Positions 51,319 through 57,264 of a stretch of DNA of 57,264 bases are shown in pieces. The stretch covers positions 1-57,264 of the forward strand of contig NZ_MAXF01000043.1 in the NCBI RefSeq assembly GCF_001704635.1, written 5' to 3'. Within the stretch, counting starts at the first letter, position 1; each line of letters starts with the position of its first letter. The DNA comes from Streptomyces sparsogenes. Its GTDB lineage: Bacteria > Actinomycetota > Actinomycetes > Streptomycetales > Streptomycetaceae. Made by a program: the position numbers and the translations under genes. The notes under the pieces are model-generated. The model saw only the letters and a program-made list of their open reading frames with translations. It made no database searches and had not been told where the DNA came from.

Positions 51319-51692
51319 ACCGGCTGGGGCCCGCCGCCAGGGCCCCGCTACCGGCTGGGGCCCGCCACCGGCTGGGGCCCGCCGCCGGCTGGGCCTCGCC
51401 GACGCCTGGGAGGCGCCACCATCTGGGCCCCGCCGCCGCCTGGACCCCGTCGGCGCCTGGGCCTCGCCACCGCCTGGGGCCCGCCACCGGCTGGGGCCCG
51501 CCGCCGGCTGGGCCTCGCCGACGCCTGGGCCTCGCCGACGCCTGGGCCTCGCCGACGCCTGGGAGGCGCCACCATCTGGGCCCCGCCGCCGCCTGGACCC
51601 CGCCGACGCCTGGGCCTCGCCACCATCTGGGCACCGCCGACGCCTGGGCCCCGTCGGCGCCTGGGCCTCGCCGACGATGGGCGGGCCACCCG
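51319..51692. repeat. 17-bp minisatellite, ~22 units
   Basis: Units of consensus RMCGCCTGGGCCTCGCC, all 17 bp except one of 14, start two bases after the stop codon of the hydrolase gene. Variants fall into classes (GACGCCTGGGAGGCGCC, ACCATCTGGGCCCCGCC, GCCGCCTGGACCCCGYC) that recur in the same order at the start and middle of the array, giving a higher-order repeat. No stop codon interrupts any frame, hence long spurious frames on both strands. Confidence 0.92.
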
Positions 51693-51908
51693 CCGCGCCA
51701 CCCGGGCACCTGGCGCGGCCGGGCACCCGGTCGCTGCGGGGCACCGCCGCCGCGACCAGGGCACCCGCCGCGCGACCCCGGCACCCGCCGCGCAACCTGG
51801 GCGCCTGCCGCGCGACCCGGGCGCCCCTCGCGGCCGGGGCCCCGGGCCGGCCCCGGGGGCCCCGGGCCGGGGCCTCCGGGGGGCCGGGGGCGTGACACCA
51901 TCGACCGT
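51693..51908. other. G/C-only spacer after the minisatellite
   Basis: No gene seen. Composed of degenerate GGGCACCCGCCGCGCGACC-like units (period about 21, 51740-51830) and then GGGGCCCCGGGCC palindromic runs (51835-51885) that could terminate transcription. Confidence 0.5.
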
Positions 51909-52406
51909 GTGATCGACCTCGGCTACTCCCTCTCCCGCCGCTTCCCCGACCCCCCGCAGACGGATTACCGCACCGCGGACGTGCGCGCCCTGCGTCACGA
52001 CCTGTTCTGCGGCGACGTGTACCTCGCCGACACGGAAGCGGACCGGGAGCTGTCCACAGCCTGGGGATGGGTGCCGGTGCTCGACTTCGCCTGGGCGCTG
52101 TGCGACATCGTGGAGCGGCTGGACCGCGACCCGCGCGGCAGCCGCTCCGCGCGTCCCGTCCACGCCGAGCTGGACTTCACCGAGTCGACGGACCGGATGC
52201 TCTTCGAGCGCCGCTTCGGCTGGGTGGACATCACGGCCGACTGGGTGCCGGCCGAGGAGGCGCCGCTCACCTTCAACCACGCCGCGCTGCGCCGGGAGGC
52301 CCGCGACTTCCTGCACGACCTGATCGCCGACCTCACCGATATGCACGAGGGGCTGGCCGACAACCCGGCGGTGTGGGAGCTCCAGGCCCGCTACCCCCGC
52401 GTCTGA
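51909..52406 (+). CDS. Conserved hypothetical protein
   Basis: 165 aa, no family recognised. Acidic, mixed alpha/beta composition: DLGYSLSRRFPDPPQTDYRT, VPVLDFAWALCDIVERLDRD, ELDFTESTDRMLFERRFGWV, and a C-terminal helix HDLIADLTDMHEGLADNPAV. No signal peptide or membrane segment. High third-position GC and sensible composition support a real gene. GTG 51909; the ribosome site is weak. Isolated between the minisatellite and the pentapeptide gene. Confidence 0.75.
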   Translation: MIDLGYSLSRRFPDPPQTDYRTADVRALRHDLFCGDVYLADTEADRELSTAWGWVPVLDFAWALCDIVERLDRDPRGSRSARPVHAELDFTESTDRMLFERRFGWVDITADWVPAEEAPLTFNHAALRREARDFLHDLIADLTDMHEGLADNPAVWELQARYPRV

Positions 52407-52569
52407 CCCCCGCCCCGCTGACTCCCCTCGCCCAGTCGGCCTCCATCCCGCCGGCTCCCATCCCCCTGAGTTCCGCCCCGCCGGCCCCCACCCCCTGGCC
52501 ACATCCCGCTGGCTCCCATCCCGCCGAGCCCCGCCCCGCCGAGCCGCGCCCGTCCGGCCCCCGGCCGCC

Positions 52570-53307
52570 CTAAATCCCGCGCGCCTCCGCCACCCGTATG
52601 CCCAGCCGGGCCGCGAGCGCCGGGGCCAGGTCGAGGAGCTGCGGGGGACTGATCACCGCGCCCGACAGGTCCTCGACGCCCCGCGCGATGTCCAGCTCCG
52701 CGACCGCCCGCAGATCCACGTCCGTCATCCGCGCCCGGCTGAAGTCCACCCCGCGCAGCGCGCAGTCCACGAACTCCACTCGCTCCAGGACCGCCCCGCC
52801 GAAGTCCGGCTCGACGAGCACGCACCCCTCGAACACGACGTCCGTGAGCCGGGCCGTGCGCAGATTCAGATAGTCGATCTTCCCGCCGCGCACCACCACC
52901 CGCTCCAGCACCGCCCCGTGCAGCTGGACCCCGCCCAGCCGGGCGTCCACCAGCTCCACGTCCCTCAGCCGCGCCTCAGACACGTCGGTGCCCACGCCCC
53001 GCACGCCCTCCAGCACACAGTCGAGGAACCTGGCCCGGGACAGCCCGGCCTCGTCGAACCCGCAGCGGTCGAACCCGCAGTCCAGGAAGCGGGCGCCGCC
53101 CGCCCGCTGCCCGGTGAAGTCCGCGTCGGCGAACTCCAGCCCGTCGTAGTCCCCCTCCGGCTCCAGCTCCCCGCCCCCGTAAGGCCGCAGCTCGGGCAGC
53201 GACACCTCCGGCCGCCGCGCCGCCCGCACCGCGTCCGCCGCGCCTGCCACGCCCGCTGCCCCCGTCGCCCCTGTCGTCCCTGTCCGCTTGCCGCCGCGCC
53301 CCGCCAT
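52570..53307 (-). CDS. Pentapeptide-repeat protein
   Basis: 245 aa. From aa ~55 the A(D/N)LxX-like pentad pattern is clear (FADADFTGQRAGGARFLDCG, FDRCGFDEAGLSRARFLDCV, ARLRDVELVDARLGGVQLHG, FGGAVLERVEFVDCALRGVD, FSRARMTDVDLRAVAELDIA), predicting a right-handed quadrilateral beta-helix. Such proteins can mimic DNA (Qnr/MfpA) or have unrelated roles. The first 45 residues are Gly/Ala/Thr-rich. ATG 53307 has GGAG five bases upstream. Spacer 52407-52569 is C-rich and contains only short CCGCCGGC-type repeats. Confidence 0.9.
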   Translation of the reverse strand: MAGRGGKRTGTTGATGAAGVAGAADAVRAARRPEVSLPELRPYGGGELEPEGDYDGLEFADADFTGQRAGGARFLDCGFDRCGFDEAGLSRARFLDCVLEGVRGVGTDVSEARLRDVELVDARLGGVQLHGAVLERVVVRGGKIDYLNLRTARLTDVVFEGCVLVEPDFGGAVLERVEFVDCALRGVDFSRARMTDVDLRAVAELDIARGVEDLSGAVISPPQLLDLAPALAARLGIRVAEARGI

Positions 53308-53479
53308 CACCGCTCCGTCCACTCGCCGTGCCCACTGCCCCGTCCGTTTCCCCGTCTCCCCACCCCCATCGTGAACCACGTCACTGACAACGCCCCGATG
53401 TCACACCCCGGCCCGCCGCCTCGTCGTACTCGTGAAGCGCGATCCGACCCGGGTCGCCGCACGGCAAGGAGTGCTGCCC

Positions 53480-54646
53480 ATGCGTCGTATCACCGTCATC
53501 GGCGGCGGCCTGGCAGGCCTCACGGCGGCCATCGCCGCCGCCGAGGCCGGGGCCGAGGTGATCCTGCACGAGTCCCATCACACGCTCGGCGGCCGCGCCC
53601 GCACCGCCCCCGCCCCGTACCGCACCAACGAGGGTCCGCACGCCCTCTACGCGGGCGGGCCGCACTGGGGGTGGCTGAAGCAGCGGGGGCTGCTCGGCCC
53701 GCTCGCCGATCTCCCGCTGCTGGAAGCCGCCCGGCTGCGCTTCCACCGCGACGGGCGGCTGCGGCGCGTCCCGCCGGCCGCCATGCTCAGGCTGCTGCTG
53801 ACCAAAAACGCGCCGGTCGACGCCGACTTCACCACCTGGGCGACGGGCGTCGTCGGCGCTGCCGGGGCCCGCGCGGCCGCGAACTACGTCGGCGTCGCCA
53901 CCTTCCACCACGCCCCCGGGCAGCTGTCCGCCGCCTTCGTGCAGGAGCGCCTCCGGCGCGCCGCCAAGGTGCCGCCGGAGGCCCACTACGCGCGCGGCGG
54001 CTGGGGCGAGGTCATCGGCCGGATGGCCGACCACGCCTGGAAGCTCGGCGTACGGATCGAGACCGGCTCCCGCCTGGACGCGCTGCCCACGGACCGAGGC
54101 CCGGTGATCGTCGCGACCCAGCTGTCCGCCGCCCGCGCGCTCCTCGGCGACGCCTCGCTCACCTGGCCGAGCGGCCGTACGGTGCTGCTCGACCTGGCCG
54201 TACGCACCCGGCGCGGCGACGCGTTCGCCGTCTCCGACCTCGACTCCCCCGGCTGGGTCGAACGCTTCACCGCCCAGGACCCCTCGCTGGCCCCGCCCGG
54301 CGAGCAGCTGATCCAGGGCCAGGTGCCCATCGCCCCGGACGAGACCAGGGCCGACGGCATCGCCCGCGCCGAACACCTGCTGGACCTGGGCTTCCCCGGC
54401 TGGCGCGAGCGCATGGTCTTCCGGCGGGAGGCCCTGGCGACCGGGCGTACGGGGGCGGTGGACGCGCCCGGCACCACCTGGCGGGACCGGCCGGCGATCG
54501 ACCGGGGCGACGGGGTGTATCTGGCGGGCGACCAGGTCGCCGCGCCGGGGGTGCTCTGCGAGGTGTCGTTCAACAGCGCGCTCACCGCCGCCGCGCTCGC
54601 CCTCGGCGGGCGCCGCCACCGCTCCGCGCCGCTCGAAGCCGCGTGA
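53480..54646 (+). CDS. FAD-dependent oxidoreductase (phytoene desaturase/amine oxidase-like)
   Basis: 388 aa. The dinucleotide-binding N-terminus ITVIGGGLAGLTAAIAAAEA is followed by HTLGGRARTAPAPYRTNEGP (GGR motif of the amine oxidase/desaturase group), and C-terminal GVYLAGDQVAAPGVLCEVSF (FAD-binding GD). Substrate unknown. ATG 53480 with AAGGAG eight bases upstream. The stop codon lies inside the first unit of a tandem repeat. Confidence 0.87.
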   Translation: MRRITVIGGGLAGLTAAIAAAEAGAEVILHESHHTLGGRARTAPAPYRTNEGPHALYAGGPHWGWLKQRGLLGPLADLPLLEAARLRFHRDGRLRRVPPAAMLRLLLTKNAPVDADFTTWATGVVGAAGARAAANYVGVATFHHAPGQLSAAFVQERLRRAAKVPPEAHYARGGWGEVIGRMADHAWKLGVRIETGSRLDALPTDRGPVIVATQLSAARALLGDASLTWPSGRTVLLDLAVRTRRGDAFAVSDLDSPGWVERFTAQDPSLAPPGEQLIQGQVPIAPDETRADGIARAEHLLDLGFPGWRERMVFRREALATGRTGAVDAPGTTWRDRPAIDRGDGVYLAGDQVAAPGVLCEVSFNSALTAAALALGGRRHRSAPLEAA

Positions 54647-54720
54647 CGCGAAGCCGCGTGACGTGAAGCCGCTTGACTTGAAGCCGCTTGACTTGAAGTT
54701 AAGTTGAAGTTGGAGGGTGG
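54634..54720. repeat. 15-bp tandem repeat carrying the oxidoreductase stop codon
   Basis: Four units: CGAAGCCGCGTGACG twice then TGAAGCCGCTTGACT twice (54634-54693). The first holds the TGA that ends the FAD oxidoreductase. Then TTGAAGTTAAGTTGAAGTTG (from 54695) is an A/T-rich direct repeat of TTGAAGTT that may belong to the promoter of the next gene. Confidence 0.8.
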
Positions 54721-54756
54721 CGGCACGAGACAGTGACGACAAGCCCGGGGAGCCCC

Positions 54757-55767
54757 ATGTACGCCGTACGCCTGCACGCCTTCGGCCCTGCCGAGAACCT
54801 GGTCCTGGAGAAGACCGACGATCCGCTGCCCGGTCCCGGGGAGGTTCGGATCGCCGTCGCCGCGGCCGGTGTCCACCTCCTCGACACCGCGCTGCGCCAG
54901 GGACAGACCACCGCCGTCCACGCCGCGCCCGAGCTGCCGACCATCCCCGGCCGCGAGGTCGCGGGCACGGTGGACGCGCTCGGCGAGGGCACCGACCCGG
55001 CCTGGCTGGGCAAGCGCGTCGTCGCGCATCTGGGCATGGTCCCCGGCGGCTACGCCGAACTGGCCGTGGTCGCCGCCGGAAAGCTGCACGAGGTGCCCGC
55101 GAACCTCGACGAGGCCCAGGCCGTCGCCATGATCGGCACCGGCCGGACCACGATGGGGATCCTGCAGTTCGCCGATCTGACCGCCGACGACATCGCGGTC
55201 GTCACCTCGGCGGCGGGCGGGATCGGCCAGCTCCTCGTGCAGTACGCGAAGCACGCCGGCGCCACGGTCGTGGGCCTCGCGGGCGGCCCCGCGAAGGTGG
55301 CGCGGGTGCGGGATCTCGGGGCCGACGTCGCCGTCGACTACACCGACCCGGCCTGGCCGGACCAGGTCCGCGCCGCCCTCGGCGGCCGGGCCGCGACCGT
55401 GCTGTTCGACGGGGTCGGCGGCGAGCCCGGCCGGGCCGGCGTGGACCTGCTCGGTCCCGGCGGCCGTCACCTGGTCTACGGCTGGTCCTCGGGCGGGCTG
55501 CTGGCCGGCGGCGGTGGCCCGCTGGAGTTCAGCGAGGAGGAGCTGACGGCGCGCGGCATCACGTCCCGGTCCGTGCTCGGCCCGGTGATGCTGGAGAAGG
55601 CCGGCGGGCCGGACCCGATCCGCACCCTGGAGGAGCGCTCGATGGCCGAGGCCGCGGCCGGCCGCCTGGTCCCGGCGGTGCACCGCTTCCCGCTGTCCGA
55701 GGCGGCGGCCGCCCACCGGGCCCTGGAGACGCGCGCCACCATGGGCAAGGTCGTCCTGGTGCCATAA
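54757..55767 (+). CDS. Zinc-free MDR-family NADPH:quinone oxidoreductase-like protein
   Basis: 336 aa. MYAVRLHAFGPAENLVLEKT at the N-terminus, PGREVAGTVDALGEG, and the NADPH-binding AVVTSAAGGIGQLLVQYAKH. No structural zinc cysteines. Likely reduces quinones or enals with NADPH. ATG 54757 has GGGGAG four bases upstream. Possibly under the A/T-rich TTGAAGTT direct repeat. Confidence 0.9.
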   Translation: MYAVRLHAFGPAENLVLEKTDDPLPGPGEVRIAVAAAGVHLLDTALRQGQTTAVHAAPELPTIPGREVAGTVDALGEGTDPAWLGKRVVAHLGMVPGGYAELAVVAAGKLHEVPANLDEAQAVAMIGTGRTTMGILQFADLTADDIAVVTSAAGGIGQLLVQYAKHAGATVVGLAGGPAKVARVRDLGADVAVDYTDPAWPDQVRAALGGRAATVLFDGVGGEPGRAGVDLLGPGGRHLVYGWSSGGLLAGGGGPLEFSEEELTARGITSRSVLGPVMLEKAGGPDPIRTLEERSMAEAAAGRLVPAVHRFPLSEAAAAHRALETRATMGKVVLVP

Positions 55768-55818
55768 CCGCCCCGTACGGCCCCGAAGTCCCGAAGTCCC
55801 GAAAACCAACCTCCACCA

Positions 55819-55862
55819 CCGGGCCGGTCCCGCTCCACGAGGGGAGAGCGGGGCCGGCCCGG
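55819..55862. terminator. Terminator after the quinone oxidoreductase
   Basis: 17-bp stem CCGGGCCGGTCCCGCTC pairing with GAGCGGGGCCGGCCCGG (one G-U), 10-nt loop. Confidence 0.8.
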
Positions 55863-56064
55863 CCTGGGCAGGGCCGGGGCCGGGGGCCGGGGGCCGGGGG
55901 CTGGGGGCCGGGGTTCGGGGCTGAGACCGGGGCCGGCGCCGGTGCCGAGGGCCAGGGTCGAGGGCCGGTGCCGGGGCCTGGGCCGGTGCCTGGGCCGGCG
56001 CCGGGGCCGGAGCCGGAGCCGGGGCCGGGGCCGGAGCCGGAGCCGGAGCCGGGGCCGGGGTTCC
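55863..56064. repeat. G-rich hexamer repeat between convergent genes
   Basis: Alternating GGGGCC, GGAGCC and GGTGCC hexamers for about 190 bp, up to the stop of the M24 peptidase gene. Very likely quadruplex-forming on this strand. No gene. Confidence 0.75.
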
Positions 56065-57201
56065 TCAGGCCACCACCCGCAGCTCCCGCGCCGTGTTGTT
56101 CAGCCGCCGCCCGCCCGTCTCCGTGCAGGTCACGATGTCCTCGATGCGCACCCCGAACCGCCCCGGCAGATAGATCCCCGGCTCGATCGAGAAGCACATC
56201 CCCGGCACCAGCGGCAGCTCCTCGCCCTCCGCCATATAGGGCGGCTCGTGCGTCGTGACCCCGATGCCGTGGCCGGTGCGGTGGATGAAGTACTCGCCGT
56301 AGCCCGCGTCGGTGATCACTCGGCGCGCCACCCGGTCGATCTCCTGGCAGGCCACCCCCGGCCGGACCGCCTCGAACGCCGCCTGCTGCGCCTCGCGCAC
56401 GATCGCGTGGACCTCGCGCTCCTCCTTCGTGGGCTCGCCGACGTGCACCGTACGGGTGGTGTCGGAGCCGTAGCCATCCTTGAGGCCGCCGAAGTCGAGG
56501 ACCACCATGTCGCCCTCCTCGATCACCCGCTCCCCGGCCTCGTGGTGCGGGTTGGCCCCGTTCGGGCCCGACCCGACGACCGTGAAGTCGACCTGACTGT
56601 GCCCGTGCCGCAGCAGCAGCTCGCTCAGGTCGGCGGCGATGTCGCGCTCCCGCCGCCCGGCGAAGCGGACCCGCACGATCTCCTCGTACGTGGCGTCGGC
56701 GGCCGCCCCCGCCGACGCGAGCCGTTGCAGCTCGTGGGTGTCCTTGACCGCGCGCAGCATGGGCAGCGCCTCGCCGATCGCGGAGTAGGAGGTGTCGGGC
56801 AGGGCGCGCTGGAGGCCGAGCAGGTGGACGGCCCACGTCTCGTCGGAGACGCCGTAGCGGCCGCGCGGCGGCAGCGTCTCCGCCGCCGTCCGGTACGGGT
56901 CGCCGCCGTCGGTCCAGCCGGTCACCTCGATCGCCCCGGCGCCGGTCGCGGCCAGCGCGTCCGGCCGCTCCAGCAGCGGCACCAGGAGCCGGGGCGTCCG
57001 CCCGGGGACGAGCAGGAGCGCGGTGAGGCGCTCGGTCACCGCCGGGGGCCGGTACCCGCACAGGTGGACCAGGTCCGGGCCGGGGGTGACCACAAGCCCG
57101 GCCAGCCCGGCGTCGGCGGCGGTACGGGCCGCCCGGGACATCCGGTCGGCGTAGTCCTCGAGGGTCATGGGGGCGAGCTGCTGCTCCGCTGGGGTCGACA
57201 T
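56065..57201 (-). CDS. M24-family metallopeptidase (Xaa-Pro aminopeptidase/dipeptidase-like)
   Basis: 378 aa. N-terminal creatinase-like domain (LAGLVVTPGPDLVHLCGYRP), then the pita-bread fold with the five metal ligands: D in DMVVLDFGGLKDG, D in YGSDTTRTVHVG, H in YFIHRTGHGIGVTTHEPP, E in CFSIEPGIYLPGRFG, E in VRIEDIVTCTETG. Probably removes N-terminal residues before proline or splits X-Pro dipeptides in the cytoplasm. ATG 57201 chosen; GTG 57207 is two codons upstream. The last 63 bp of the window (57202-57264) contain nothing recognised. Confidence 0.93.
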   Translation of the reverse strand: MSTPAEQQLAPMTLEDYADRMSRAARTAADAGLAGLVVTPGPDLVHLCGYRPPAVTERLTALLLVPGRTPRLLVPLLERPDALAATGAGAIEVTGWTDGGDPYRTAAETLPPRGRYGVSDETWAVHLLGLQRALPDTSYSAIGEALPMLRAVKDTHELQRLASAGAAADATYEEIVRVRFAGRRERDIAADLSELLLRHGHSQVDFTVVGSGPNGANPHHEAGERVIEEGDMVVLDFGGLKDGYGSDTTRTVHVGEPTKEEREVHAIVREAQQAAFEAVRPGVACQEIDRVARRVITDAGYGEYFIHRTGHGIGVTTHEPPYMAEGEELPLVPGMCFSIEPGIYLPGRFGVRIEDIVTCTETGGRRLNNTARELRVVA

Positions 57202-57264
57202 GCGCACAGCATCCCGCAGCGGCGGCCGCCCCGCGACAGCCCCGAGCCCACCACCGCCACACCG

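Noticed and set aside
51319..51692. CRISPR array
   Set aside because: The 17-bp units are contiguous with no unique spacers and there are no cas genes.
52407..52569. Open frame extension of the hypothetical gene or a repeat protein
   Set aside because: C-rich low-complexity DNA without coding signal or regular period.

Overview
The window is about 73% GC chromosomal DNA from an actinomycete, almost certainly a Streptomyces. The coding regions have near-total G/C at third codon positions and frequent GTG starts, and many genes look leaderless, with a TANNNT -10 box 5-7 nt before the start codon. The gene content is also typical: XPB helicase, GlxA regulators, WhiJ-like HTH/DUF397 pair, mycothiol enzymes, DasR-type sites and HrcA/CIRCE control of groEL2. 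From memory, the order terD / arfB / ArsC / flavin reductase / cdgB / CBM protein / PfkB kinase / nagA-nagK / sugar-binding lipoprotein / otsB / otsA / gpgS / thrC / cysO-like / csp / groEL2 / murQ resembles the S. coelicolor SCO4277-SCO4307 region. I could not check that here.

Layout. Positions 1-7.6 kb carry a HAAS-type membrane protein, an XPB-like helicase with its large helicase-associated partner, a TetR regulator and an EF-G-binding zinc protein. From 7.8 to 20.4 kb there is a HelD/HelR-type RNA polymerase recycling ATPase, a divergent ArsR/MFS pair, CutC, an HD phosphohydrolase, a membrane Ser/Thr kinase, a PAP2 phosphatase, a GNAT enzyme, a scar that holds two truncated gene ends, a Cmx-type efflux pump, a cupin and a GlxA/AraC regulator. 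From 20.4 to 27 kb lie rpiR-murQ (MurNAc-6-P recycling), groEL2 with a tandem CIRCE pair, a cold-shock protein, and thrC plus a CysO-like sulfur carrier behind an S-box (SAM-I) riboswitch.

From 27 to 39 kb the theme is carbohydrate metabolism: gpgS, otsA, otsB (compatible solutes), then a Tat lipoprotein sugar-binding protein divergent from nagK-nagA-pfkB, with DasR-like sites in the shared promoter region. A membrane-anchored carbohydrate-binding protein and a GAF-PAS-GGDEF diguanylate cyclase (cdgB-like) follow. From 39 to 57 kb there are a flavin reductase, an ArsC-like protein, a serine hydrolase, ArfB, TerD, the HTH/DUF397 pair, a Uma2 nuclease-like protein, DinB, an SDR with a divergent MmyB-type regulator, a secreted M4 metalloprotease, a mycothiol-dependent formaldehyde dehydrogenase with a metallo-beta-lactamase partner, a pentapeptide-repeat protein, an FAD oxidoreductase, a quinone oxidoreductase and an M24 peptidase.

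The least ordinary signals are non-coding. There is a 64-bp palindromic element present twice in opposite orientation (16.6 and 41.7 kb). Short tandem repeats (14-17 bp) sit repeatedly at gene edges, some duplicating the stop codon or start codon itself; the largest is a 17-bp, roughly 22-unit array at 51.3 kb. A deletion scar fuses the 3' ends of two formerly divergent genes, and an MFS gene has lost its stop by an apparent one-base deletion in a C7 run. No prophage, IS element, tRNA, rRNA, CRISPR array or large biosynthetic cluster was seen.
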